This document shows positions 1 through 7,163 of a DNA stretch of 12,042 nucleotides, piece after piece (the first letter of the stretch is position 1; every line of letters begins with the position of its first letter). The notes below the pieces were generated by a model. The model ran no database searches. It was not told the DNA's origin and saw only the letters and a program-made list of their open reading frames with translations. Origin of the DNA: Myxococcales bacterium (lineage in GTDB: Bacteria > Myxococcota_A > Polyangia > Nannocystales > Nannocystaceae); the NCBI GenBank assembly GCA_020431135.1, contig JAGQIT010000073.1:1327-13368 (forward strand), read 5' to 3'. The translations under genes and the position numbers were made by a program.

Positions 1-89
1 GCTCTGATGCCGCCGAGGGAGGTCAGCGACGATCGTCGTCGACGTCGCTCGGGGATGGCCGCTCCGGGTCCCGCGCCGCGCCCCGCGAC

Positions 90-1694
90 CTACTGGAGCG
101 AGCCGCGATCGAGCTTGATCAGGCGATCCGCGAGGTGGAAGTAGCGATCGTCGTGGCTGACGACGATCAGCGTCTTGCCCCGCGCCTTGAGCTCGAGCAG
201 CAGCTCCTCGTAGAAGTAGCGGCGAAACACATGGTCCTGCTCCGCCGCCCACTCGTCAAAGGCGTAGATCGGCCGGTCGTCGAGCAACGCGACGACCATC
301 GCCAGCCGCTTGCGCTGCCCCGTCGACAGCGCGAGGGTCGAGAATCGGCCGTCGACGAACGCGGTCTTGTGGCTGAGCTGGAGCTTGTCGAGCGCCACGC
401 GGACGTCCTCCGCGGAGACCTCACCGAGCCCGTAGAGCTGACGAAAGAGGTGGAAGTCGGCGAAGATCACCGAGATGAGCTCGCGATAGGCCTGGAGGTT
501 CTCGCGCGTTAGGCCCTGTCCGCCGACGCGGATCGAGCCGGCGGTCGGCGTGTACAGGCCGGCGATGAGCCGCAGCAGCGTCGACTTGCCGCTCCCGTTC
601 CCGCCGACGATGAAGACCAGCTCACCGGGCTCGATCCGCAGATCGAGCGGACCGACGATGAAGCCGCTCTCATCGTCATCGTAGGTGAAGCAGACGCCGT
701 CGAGCTCGAGGCCGGTGAAGCTCCCCTCCCACGGGTCGACCTCGACCTCGACCTCGACGTCCGCCGGCAGGCTCTGATCGAGCCGCTGCTCGAGGGCGAC
801 GAGGTTCTCGAGGGCGATGTTCGCTCGGGTGATCGTCGGCAGGCCGGCGAGGAGGCCGTTCAGAGGCCCGTACGCGAAGATGAAGGCGGCGACGATCTGC
901 GGGTGCTGACTGACCCCCGCCGGATCATAGGCGGGGAAGATGAAGACGAGGGTCGCCAGCATCGCGAAGAAGTGAAGGCGACCGAAGATGTACTTCTCGG
1001 CGAAGAGGACGTTGGCGTTGACGGAGATGTCGTGGATCTCGGCGACCGTCTGGGTGATGTCGGCGCGGAGCTCGTCGCGCCGACGGCGACTGAGCTTCAG
1101 CTCCTTGAACCCCTCGACGAGGTCCGTGAATTTGTCGAGGAAGCCGACCCTCGCCCTGTTCGCCGCCCGGAGGGTCGACTTGATCTCGCCGAGCCGCGCG
1201 CGGACTAGGAAGATCCCGAGGACCGCGACGATGGTGACCAGGAGAAGCGCTTGCAGCGAGAGGAGCGCGAGATAGAGGCTGCCGAAGATGACGACGACGG
1301 TGAGCTGCAGGAGGCGCGCGAGCTGCGCTGACACGGCCGCGAGGGTGGTCGCGTTGTCGATGAGGCCGTCGTAGATCTCGGTCGGCCCGAGCGTCTCGAG
1401 CGTCAGCAGGTCGGCTTGCAGGATCTTGTCGGTGAACCGGAGCTTGATCCGATCGAGCGTGTTCTCGACGAGGTACGCGGTCTCGCGATAGAGGTAGTTG
1501 GCGCTGAGGCGGAAGAGCACGGCCGCGAGGACGAACAGGAGGACGAAGCGGAGGCTCACCGACGTCGCGTCGCGAGCCGCCGCGTTGGCCACCGCGAGGA
1601 TCGCCGCGTTGGCGAGGCCGATCAGCGTCGCCGCGTACATGAGCAGCCTCGCCTCCGCGCGCGCTTCGGCGTAGATGAGCTCAATGATCTGCAT
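90..1694 (-). CDS. PvdE/SyrD-like cyclic-peptide export ABC transporter (fused membrane + ATPase domains)
   Basis: A 534-residue half-transporter with an N-terminal membrane domain and a C-terminal ATPase. Hydrophobic segments lie near residues 17-39, 48-68, 125-145, 147-166, 236-254 and 264-284. The nucleotide-binding domain has Walker A GGNGSGKST (364-372), signature LSTGQ (456-460), Walker B ending in FDEW (D480, E481) and switch H514. The Q-loop position reads FADFHLF without Gln, and D-loop FDEWAAEQD follows; both are typical of the PvdE/SyrD (cyclic peptide export) family, which moves siderophore precursors or lipopeptides across the inner membrane, probably as a homodimer. Length fits the family. 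The ATG lies 14 bases inside the 3' end of cofC, so translation is probably coupled. It is the last gene of the F420 operon, and no peptide synthetase or siderophore gene is in the window. An acidic Val/Glu repeat (313-319) links the two domains. Family is confident; substrate is unknown. Confidence 0.93.
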   Translation of the reverse strand: MQIIELIYAEARAEARLLMYAATLIGLANAAILAVANAAARDATSVSLRFVLLFVLAAVLFRLSANYLYRETAYLVENTLDRIKLRFTDKILQADLLTLETLGPTEIYDGLIDNATTLAAVSAQLARLLQLTVVVIFGSLYLALLSLQALLLVTIVAVLGIFLVRARLGEIKSTLRAANRARVGFLDKFTDLVEGFKELKLSRRRRDELRADITQTVAEIHDISVNANVLFAEKYIFGRLHFFAMLATLVFIFPAYDPAGVSQHPQIVAAFIFAYGPLNGLLAGLPTITRANIALENLVALEQRLDQSLPADVEVEVEVDPWEGSFTGLELDGVCFTYDDDESGFIVGPLDLRIEPGELVFIVGGNGSGKSTLLRLIAGLYTPTAGSIRVGGQGLTRENLQAYRELISVIFADFHLFRQLYGLGEVSAEDVRVALDKLQLSHKTAFVDGRFSTLALSTGQRKRLAMVVALLDDRPIYAFDEWAAEQDHVFRRYFYEELLLELKARGKTLIVVSHDDRYFHLADRLIKLDRGSLQ

Positions 1695-2370
1695 GGCTCT
1701 TCACAGCGCCCTGGGACAGCGACACGGCGTCGACCTGGGTCAGCGCGGCGAGGCCTCCCCCGCCAGCGGCGAGCAGGTGATGGAGGTCGTCGATCGTGTC
1801 GAGATCAAAGCCGAGCGACGGCCGGCGAATCGGCGCGGCGTCGAGTCCGAGCACGCGGGCGCGGCGCTCATGCGCGAGGAAGCTGCCGTAGCGGCCGAAG
1901 CACGTCGGCATCCGCCCCGGAGGTCGCAGGAGGAGGGCGTTCGTCCCCTCGTCGCGGGTGTCCGCTGCGATGACGACGCTGTGGCGCTCTCCCAGCTCGA
2001 GCATCGCCTCGATGTCTCTGCTGGCGAGGTAGGGGAGATCCGAGAGAACCACGAGCGCGACCTCGACCCGGCGCTCGCCCAGGGCCGAGAGGCCGCTGTC
2101 GATCAGCGCGCCGAGCTGGGTTGAGCCCGCCTCTGGCAGCGACAGGGCGCCGTGTTCGCTCGCGATGCGCGCCGCCTGTGCGTCGCGGCTGAGCACGGCG
2201 ACGCCGTCGAGCGCGTCGACATCACGTAGGCGGAGCAAGGTCCGCTCGAGGAGCTCCTGCGCGAGCCGTGCCCGCACCTCCGGGGAGAGAACCGCCGCGA
2301 GCCGCGTCTTGGCCAGGGCAAAGGGCTTGGCGGGGACGAGCGCCCACCGACGGGGAGGTCTCATCCGCAC
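1681..2370 (-). CDS. cofC: CofC, phospholactate/phosphoenolpyruvate/3-phosphoglycerate guanylyltransferase
   Basis: A 229-residue nucleotidyltransferase of the CofC/FbiD family. It uses GTP to activate 2-phospholactate, phosphoenolpyruvate or 3-phosphoglycerate (depending on lineage) for transfer to FO by CofD. Visible motifs are the N-terminal nucleotide-binding stretch VPAKPFALAKTRL (12-24), LSDLP (109-113), the GTNALLLRPP segment (142-151), FGRYGSFLAHERRAR (158-172) and FDLDTIDDL (188-196). The acidic residues in LSDLP and FDLD are expected to bind metal. The GTG at 2370 is chosen because a GGAG lies 7 bases upstream. An ATG at 2364 forms an ATGA overlap with the cofD stop but has poorer spacing, so either start is possible; they differ by two residues. 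The 3' end overlaps the exporter gene by 14 bases. A Gly/Ala-rich tail after residue 200 is slightly longer than I would expect. The sequence alone does not tell which three-carbon acid is used. Confidence 0.93.
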   Translation of the reverse strand: MRMRPPRRWALVPAKPFALAKTRLAAVLSPEVRARLAQELLERTLLRLRDVDALDGVAVLSRDAQAARIASEHGALSLPEAGSTQLGALIDSGLSALGERRVEVALVVLSDLPYLASRDIEAMLELGERHSVVIAADTRDEGTNALLLRPPGRMPTCFGRYGSFLAHERRARVLGLDAAPIRRPSLGFDLDTIDDLHHLLAAGGGGLAALTQVDAVSLSQGAVKSHADH

Positions 2371-3284
2371 TGATCTTCTCCGCGCTCGAGCACCTCCGCT
2401 GCGAGCCTGCGCTTGTCCGCGAGCGTCCGCATGATCGTCGAGGTCTCGTGGACCTGCACCCCGAGCTCATCCGCGGCGAAGCCGTCGCCCTCCTCGACGA
2501 CGAGGAGATCGACGAGTCCGCGGTAGCGACGGGCGACCGCCGCGGCGGATGGATCCTCGCCGAGCTCGAGCATCATCTTCGCCGCCGCGCCCTTGAGCGC
2601 CGCGCCGCGGACGATCGGGCTCACGGCGACGACCCGTCGCCGCTCGAGCACCTCACGGACTCCGCGGAGGGTGACGATCGGATCGATCGAGACGTAGGGG
2701 TTGGAGGGCGCGAAGACCACGAGCTGCGCCTCCGCGAGCGCCGCGAGGACCGCCTCCGTCGGCTCCTGCGCCCCCTCGAAGCGGATCGACCGCAGCACTG
2801 GTTGGAAGCGATGGCGGACGAAGTACTCCTGAAAGGAGAGCGCCCCGTGCGTCGTCGTGTCGAAGACCGTGCGTCGAGGCTCGTCGCACATCGGCAAGAG
2901 GCGCTGGCCGACGCCGAGGGCCGCGCACAGGCGAGCCGTGACGGCCGTCAGGGTCGCGCCAGCGCGCAGCGCCTCGCTGCGGACGAGGTGGGTGGCGAGG
3001 TCGCGATCTCCGAGGCGGAACCAGCTCGGACCGCCATAGCGCTCGACCATCGCCAGGGCCGTGAAGCGGTCCCCCTCGAGCCCCCAGCCCTGCTCGGAGT
3101 GGGCGAGGCCCGCGAGGGTGTACATCACCGTGTCGAGATCCGGGGCGATCCGAAGGCCCCAATGGGTGAAGTCGTCGCCGGTGTTGACGATCACCGTGAG
3201 CTCCTCCGGAGCGAGGAGCTCCGCGAACCCGGCGACGAGCTTCGCCCCGCCGACGCCGCCTGAGAGGATCACAACTCGAGACAT
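2361..3284 (-). CDS. cofD: CofD, phospholactate (or analogue) transferase to FO
   Basis: A 307-residue CofD/FbiA-family transferase. It moves the phospho-acid moiety from its GDP-activated form onto FO, giving F420-0 or an analogue. Family landmarks are LSGGVGGAKL at the N-terminus (7-16), NTGDD (34-38), HWGLRIAPDLDTVMYTLAG (41-59), the W-F-R-LGDRDL-H region (88-99) and SNPYVSIDPI (194-203). SPIVRGAALKG follows at 222-232. The open frame continues upstream to 3461, but the 59 extra residues are Arg-rich and unlike the family, and they would lie inside cofE. The ATG at 3284 places the glycine-rich motif exactly where it belongs and has a GAGG 6 bases upstream that itself overlaps the cofE stop. 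The gap to cofE is 8 bases; the TGA stop overlaps the start of cofC. Length matches the family. Confidence 0.96.
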   Translation of the reverse strand: MSRVVILSGGVGGAKLVAGFAELLAPEELTVIVNTGDDFTHWGLRIAPDLDTVMYTLAGLAHSEQGWGLEGDRFTALAMVERYGGPSWFRLGDRDLATHLVRSEALRAGATLTAVTARLCAALGVGQRLLPMCDEPRRTVFDTTTHGALSFQEYFVRHRFQPVLRSIRFEGAQEPTEAVLAALAEAQLVVFAPSNPYVSIDPIVTLRGVREVLERRRVVAVSPIVRGAALKGAAAKMMLELGEDPSAAAVARRYRGLVDLLVVEEGDGFAADELGVQVHETSTIMRTLADKRRLAAEVLERGEDQCG

Positions 3285-3292
3285 CGACGACC

Positions 3293-4093
3293 TCAGGCGT
3301 ACAAGTCGCCCGCAGGATCGCGGACGAGCGCGCTCGCGCGATCCTCCGCGGGTGAGAAGGTGAGGCCGCGGAGGTGGACGATCGGGCGGCCCTCGTCGCC
3401 CTGACCTGCGACGAGATCCGCGGCGATCGCCACCTGATCGGCGAACCCCGTGATCGTCCACTGGAGTGTGTGGCCGAAGAGGTCCGTCCCGCCGCGTTGG
3501 TCGTGGAGGGCGGGTAGCCCGGCGAGGCCGATGGCGAGGCCGATCGAGCCCATGCGAAAGGGCCGGTTGCCGCTGTCCGTGACGACCAAGGCGACGTCCG
3601 CCCCCGTGCGCGCGTGGAGTTCGTCGCGGATGCGCCGCGCCGACGCGTCGGGATCCTCCGGGAGGAGGAGCACCGGCTCGGCGAAGCCCGGCGGGGCCGC
3701 GAGGTTCGAGCGGTCGATCCCCGCGTTCGCGAGGATGAAGCCGAGGCGATGGCGGACGATCAGCGCATTTCGCCTCATCCGCGAGATCGCGACGGACTCC
3801 CGGAGGACCAGCTCGACGAGGCGCGGATCGCCGTCGACCTCCGCGGCGATCTCCTCCGCTCGCGCGCTGACCTCGACCTCGGCGAGATCGGCGAAGCGCC
3901 CCTCCGCGCGCGAGATGATCTTCGAGGTGATAGCGAGGACATCCCCGTCCTCGAGGACGACGTTGGCTCGCGCGAGCCCCGCGAGGGTGATGGCGACCAG
4001 GTCGTCACCGCGCCCGACGATCGGCACATCGGGGAGGGCGGTCAGGGTCAGGCGCGGACTGCACGGTGTCTCCATTGCGACGGCTCTCCTCAT
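3293..4093 (-). CDS. cofE: CofE, coenzyme F420-0:L-glutamate ligase (single-domain)
   Basis: A 266-residue GTP-dependent ligase that adds L-glutamate residues, the later ones gamma-linked, to F420-0. Seen motifs: SKIISRAEGR (57-66), the LANAGIDRSN segment (121-130), TDSGNRPFRMGSIGLAIG (172-189) and the RG-DLFG stretch (200-207), all characteristic of CofE. The protein ends where the archaeal-type enzyme ends. It has no C-terminal nitroreductase domain such as that of mycobacterial FbiB, the domain that reduces dehydro-F420-0. The ATG at 4093 forms an ATGA overlap with the stop of the upstream F420:NADP oxidoreductase gene. A second in-frame ATG at 4075 has a clean AGGAGAG 8 bases upstream and may be the true start, which would remove six residues. 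Identity is secure; the exact start is not. Confidence 0.95.
   Translation of the reverse strand: MRRAVAMETPCSPRLTLTALPDVPIVGRGDDLVAITLAGLARANVVLEDGDVLAITSKIISRAEGRFADLAEVEVSARAEEIAAEVDGDPRLVELVLRESVAISRMRRNALIVRHRLGFILANAGIDRSNLAAPPGFAEPVLLLPEDPDASARRIRDELHARTGADVALVVTDSGNRPFRMGSIGLAIGLAGLPALHDQRGGTDLFGHTLQWTITGFADQVAIAADLVAGQGDEGRPIVHLRGLTFSPAEDRASALVRDPAGDLYA
4084..4090 (-). promoter_or_regulatory. Shine-Dalgarno-like site inside the first codons of cofE
   Basis: AGGAGAG on the minus strand overlaps the oxidoreductase stop and codons 2-4 of the long cofE frame. It is 8 bases before the in-frame ATG at 4075, and that spacing favours 4075 as a start. The ATG at 4093 has no comparable site upstream and would depend on coupling through its ATGA overlap. 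Confidence 0.5.
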
Positions 4094-4749
4094 GTCTTGG
4101 CCGGGATCCCGACGATCTCGATCCCCGCGTTCGACCCGCCATAGCGGCGGTTGATGTGGATAAGGACTGGCGTCAGCGACTCGGCCGCGATCGCGTTGAC
4201 CAAGGGGCCCGCGTCGAGCCCGCGCAGACCGAGCGCGTCGATGAGGTCGATCACCCGCGCCTTCGCGGCCTCGTCGTCGCTACAGACGAGCACGTCGCCG
4301 CGGAGGGGCTCCGCGAGCGCGGCGAGCCGCGCGGCGCTGATGTTGTGGAGCGCGGCGACGATCCGCGCGCGACCGCAGAGCTGCGCCTGGAGCTCGAGCG
4401 CCGCCGAGCCGCCGCGGGGCAAGCGGACGGCCGTCGGTCGCGAGGGATCGAGCGGCACCGTCATGTCGACGACGATCTTCCCGGCGAGCGCCGGCGCGAG
4501 CTCCTCGAGCGCCCGCTCGCGCGCCGCGTAGGGCAGGGCGAGAACGACGACGTCGCTCGTGCGGGCGGCCTCGCGGTTGCTCGCGCCGCGGATCGATCCG
4601 CCGCTAGCGGCCGCGAGCTCCTCCGCCGAACGCACGGCCCGCTGCGGGCTCCGCGAGCCGAGGAGCACCTCCGCTGTCGCGCCCCAGCGCAGCGCGAGCC
4701 CGCGGCCTTGCGCGCCCGTCCCGCCGACGATGCCGACGCTCACCGGCAC
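4090..4749 (-). CDS. npdG: F420-dependent NADP oxidoreductase (NADPH:F420 reductase)
   Basis: A 219-residue Rossmann protein of the Fno/NpdG family, which transfers hydride between F420 and NADP(H) in the cytosol. The N-terminus carries the nucleotide-binding GIVGGTGAQGRGLALR (6-21), and GSRSPQRA (31-38) is the expected contact with the 2'-phosphate of NADP. Later landmarks are ALPYAA (71-76), AALHNISAAR (132-141), CSDD (156-159) and LDAGPL-N-ESLTP (178-193), all matching archaeal and actinobacterial relatives. The GTG at 4749 directly follows the cofH TAG with no base between, and AGGAGG sits 5 bases upstream, making it the clear start over a second GTG at 4743. Its place between cofH and cofE suggests that the cofactor is reduced or oxidised against the NADP pool as soon as it is made. 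The family is confident; the dominant direction in the cell is not shown by sequence. Confidence 0.93.
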   Translation of the reverse strand: MPVSVGIVGGTGAQGRGLALRWGATAEVLLGSRSPQRAVRSAEELAAASGGSIRGASNREAARTSDVVVLALPYAARERALEELAPALAGKIVVDMTVPLDPSRPTAVRLPRGGSAALELQAQLCGRARIVAALHNISAARLAALAEPLRGDVLVCSDDEAAKARVIDLIDALGLRGLDAGPLVNAIAAESLTPVLIHINRRYGGSNAGIEIVGIPAKT

Positions 4750-6057
4750 CTAGACCTCCTCAGCGCGCTCGCTGTCGGCGCCCCGACGTCGCCGCGGCAT
4801 GATGAAGCGATGCTCGCTCGATCGCGTCAGCGCGCGATACGTGCCGAACGCCCCGTCGGCGTCGTCGATGCGATCGAGCGGGCCCTCGACCTCGTCCTCG
4901 GGGCGCTCAAAGACCTTGCGGAGCTCGTAGAGGGTGGAGCGCTCCGCCGGTATCCGTCCTGCCCCGCGGATCGCCCGTCGCAGCGCCGCGGGTCCGACGA
5001 ATTGTCCGTGCCCGGCCCCCGCGGAGGTCGAGATGCTCTCGTTGATCAAGGTGCCGCCGAGGTCGTTGACGCCGCAGCTCAGGAGCCATTGTCCGAGCTT
5101 GAGCCCGTCCTTCACCCACGACGCCTGGATGTTGCGGAAGCTCGCGCCGAGGAACACCCGGGCGAGCGCGTGGGTGCGGATGATCTCGTTCGCGGAGGGC
5201 CCGCGGCGGAGCCCTGGAGCGCTCTGGCGCAGGTGCATCGGCGTCTCGGCGTAGACGAACGAGAGGGGGACGAACTCGGTGAAGCCGCCGGTCTCCTCCT
5301 GGATCGACCGCAGCACCGCCATGTGCCGGAGCTGATCGGCGCCGCTCTCGATGTGCCCGTACATCATCGTCGAGGTCGTGCGGATCCCGAGCTTGTGCGC
5401 CGTGGTGATCACCTCGACCCATTGCTGCGTGCTGATCCGGCCCTTGGCGATCACCTCGCGGATCGCGTCGTCGAGGATCTCCGCCGAGGTCCCCGGGAGC
5501 GAGTCGAGGCCCGCCTCGCGCAGTCGGACGAGGTACTCGGCGATCGGCCTCCGCGAGCGCAGGGCGCCGTAGATCACCTCCTCTGGCGAGAACGCGTGGA
5601 TGTGGATCGACGGGAGGGCGGCCTTCAGCGCCCGGCAGAGGTCGATGTAGTGATCGCCGTCGAGCCCGGGGGGGAGCCCGGCTTGGATGCACACCTCCGT
5701 CGCCCCGAGGGCGTGGGCCTCGGTCGCCCGGCGGACGATCTCCTCGGTGTCGAGGAAGTAGCCCTCTTCCGAGCGGTGGAGCCGCGAGAACGCGCAGAAG
5801 CCACAGTGCTTGATGCAGATGTTGGTGAAGTTGATGTTGCGGTTGACGACGTACGTGACGACGTCGCCGACCTGCCGCTGGCGCAGGACATCTGCGGTCA
5901 TCGCCAGGGCGTGGAGGGCGACGCCCTCGGCGTCGACGAGCGGCATCGCCTCGTCGACGCTGAGCGACCGCCCGGCGAGGGCGGCCTCGAGCGCGGCGGC
6001 CTGTGGACGGTCGATCACCCCGAGGAGTGCCGTGAGCTGGGGGCCCTGTTCTGTCAT
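4750..6057 (-). CDS. cofH: CofH, aminoribitylaminouracil-tyrosine 4-hydroxyphenyl transferase (radical SAM)
   Basis: A 435-residue radical SAM enzyme. It joins the 4-hydroxyphenyl group derived from tyrosine to 5-amino-6-(D-ribitylamino)uracil, giving the CofG substrate in FO synthesis. The cluster-binding CIKHCGFC gives C81, C85 and C88 (CX3CX2C), and ASWVKDG, NDLGG and NESISTSAGA near the C-terminal third are CofH hallmarks. The frame stays open upstream to 6210, but that part is Arg/Pro-rich and lies inside cofG. ATG 6057 forms an ATGA overlap with the cofG stop and places the cysteines at the usual depth. The final 50 or so residues, ending in an RRRRG cluster and an acidic tail, extend past the conserved core. 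CofG and CofH are separate here, unlike the fused FbiC of actinobacteria. The stop TAG abuts the next gene. Confidence 0.96.
   Translation of the reverse strand: MTEQGPQLTALLGVIDRPQAAALEAALAGRSLSVDEAMPLVDAEGVALHALAMTADVLRQRQVGDVVTYVVNRNINFTNICIKHCGFCAFSRLHRSEEGYFLDTEEIVRRATEAHALGATEVCIQAGLPPGLDGDHYIDLCRALKAALPSIHIHAFSPEEVIYGALRSRRPIAEYLVRLREAGLDSLPGTSAEILDDAIREVIAKGRISTQQWVEVITTAHKLGIRTTSTMMYGHIESGADQLRHMAVLRSIQEETGGFTEFVPLSFVYAETPMHLRQSAPGLRRGPSANEIIRTHALARVFLGASFRNIQASWVKDGLKLGQWLLSCGVNDLGGTLINESISTSAGAGHGQFVGPAALRRAIRGAGRIPAERSTLYELRKVFERPEDEVEGPLDRIDDADGAFGTYRALTRSSEHRFIMPRRRRGADSERAEEV
4755..4760 (-). promoter_or_regulatory. Shine-Dalgarno site of the F420:NADP oxidoreductase gene
   Basis: AGGAGG on the minus strand lies 5 bases before the GTG at 4749 and inside the last codons of cofH. 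It selects the GTG directly after the cofH stop over the second GTG at 4743, which would be 11 bases away. Confidence 0.75.
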
Positions 6058-7163
6058 GCGAGCGCTGCTTCGAGGTTGTGGGTGAGCTGGCGGAGCCCGT
6101 CTGCGAGGTAGCCCGGGGATTCGATGTAGCGGCGGTAGATCGCGAGGCGCTCGCGGAGATCGAAGCCTGCGGCCGCGCACTCCGTGGCGAGCTCGCGCAC
6201 GACGGGCCACGGCGCCTCGGGGTTGATGAAGTCTTGGGTCACCGGAGATATCCCGCCGAAGTCGTTGATCCCCGCGGCGAGGAGCTGGGCGGTCACGCCG
6301 GGGTTGAGGTTCGGCGGCACCTGGACGCTGATCTCCGGGCTGAGGATCGTGCGTGCGGCGGCGATCGTCAGGGCCACGTCCTGTCGCGCGGGCGCGGAGG
6401 TCGGCGCCTTCACGAGGTGAGGCTTCGGCGCGTAGTTCTGGACGATGACCTCTTGGATGTGGCCGTAGCGCTCGTGGAGCCGCTGGATCGCGGCGAGGCT
6501 GTCGATCCGCTCGTCCCAGGTCTCACCGATCCCGATGAGGATCCCGGTCGTGAAGGGGATCTGGAGCTGGCCGGACTCTTCGAGCATCTTGAGCCGAAGC
6601 GCGGGGTCCTTGTCAGGGGCGAAGCGGTGGGGCATCCCCGGGCCCCGCAGGCGCTCGCTGACGTTCTCGAGCATGAGCCCGAGGCTGGCGTTGACCTCCT
6701 TGAGCTCCGCCATCTCCTCGCGGGTGAGCAGCCCCATGTTGGTGTGCGGCAGGATCCCGCGATCGAGCGCGAGCTCGCAGGCCCGACGCACATAGCCGAC
6801 CGTGCTTCGATGACCCTGCCGCGCGAGCCACTCGCGGTAGGTCGGGAAGGCGGTCTCGGGGCGATCTCCGAGGCACATCAGCGCCTCCTTGCAGCCCTGC
6901 GCCTTCGCCCGATCGAGCGTGCCTGCGATCTCCTCCGGGGACATCGTCCACGCGCCGGGATCGTGCGGACTTCTGCGGAAGGTGCAGTAGGTGCAGCGAT
7001 CTCGGCACAGGTTGGTGATCGGCAGGAAGACCTTGCGGGAGTAGGTCACGGTGCGACCGAAGTGACGATCGCGAAGCTCGCCCGCGGCGTCGATCACCTC
7101 CTGCGGGCGCTCCAGGAGGGCGCGGCGCAAAGCCGAAAATTGGGTGGAGTATTGCTCTGGCAT
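6054..7163 (-). CDS. cofG: CofG, FO synthase subunit (7,8-didemethyl-8-hydroxy-5-deazariboflavin synthase, radical SAM)
   Basis: A 369-residue radical SAM enzyme that closes the deazaflavin ring using the CofH product, yielding FO. The CRDRCTYC motif gives cluster ligands C53, C57 and C60. Typical CofG stretches follow: HTNMGLL, MLENVSERL, PFTTGILIGIGET (the SAM-side GIGET), VIVQNYAPKP, VQVPPNLNPG and NDFGGISPVTQDFINPE. The open frame runs to 7406, but the added 81 residues look non-coding. ATG 7163 gives the family length, although only a distant GAGG (12 bases upstream) supports it. As the first gene of the run it should follow the operon promoter in the 283-base gap to the upstream lipoprotein gene. 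Its TGA overlaps the cofH ATG. Confidence 0.96.
   Translation of the reverse strand: MPEQYSTQFSALRRALLERPQEVIDAAGELRDRHFGRTVTYSRKVFLPITNLCRDRCTYCTFRRSPHDPGAWTMSPEEIAGTLDRAKAQGCKEALMCLGDRPETAFPTYREWLARQGHRSTVGYVRRACELALDRGILPHTNMGLLTREEMAELKEVNASLGLMLENVSERLRGPGMPHRFAPDKDPALRLKMLEESGQLQIPFTTGILIGIGETWDERIDSLAAIQRLHERYGHIQEVIVQNYAPKPHLVKAPTSAPARQDVALTIAAARTILSPEISVQVPPNLNPGVTAQLLAAGINDFGGISPVTQDFINPEAPWPVVRELATECAAAGFDLRERLAIYRRYIESPGYLADGLRQLTHNLEAALA

Noticed and set aside
25..49. Inverted repeat after the ABC transporter gene, considered as operon terminator
   Set aside because: The stem is only 7 bases with an 11-base loop and several alternative pairings, and no T-run follows on the minus-strand transcript. 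The sequence is too short and too rich in GTCG/CGAC to call. Nothing else was seen in 1-89.
3285..3461. N-terminal extension of cofD
   Set aside because: It would overlap the end of cofE, is Arg-rich and unlike CofD, and the ATG at 3284 has its own ribosome site directly before the glycine-rich motif.
4066..6111. Plus-strand open frame (681 codons) opposite cofH and the F420:NADP oxidoreductase
   Set aside because: Same shadow effect: Arg/Glu/Asp-rich, no domains, and it crosses two well-supported genes and their junction.
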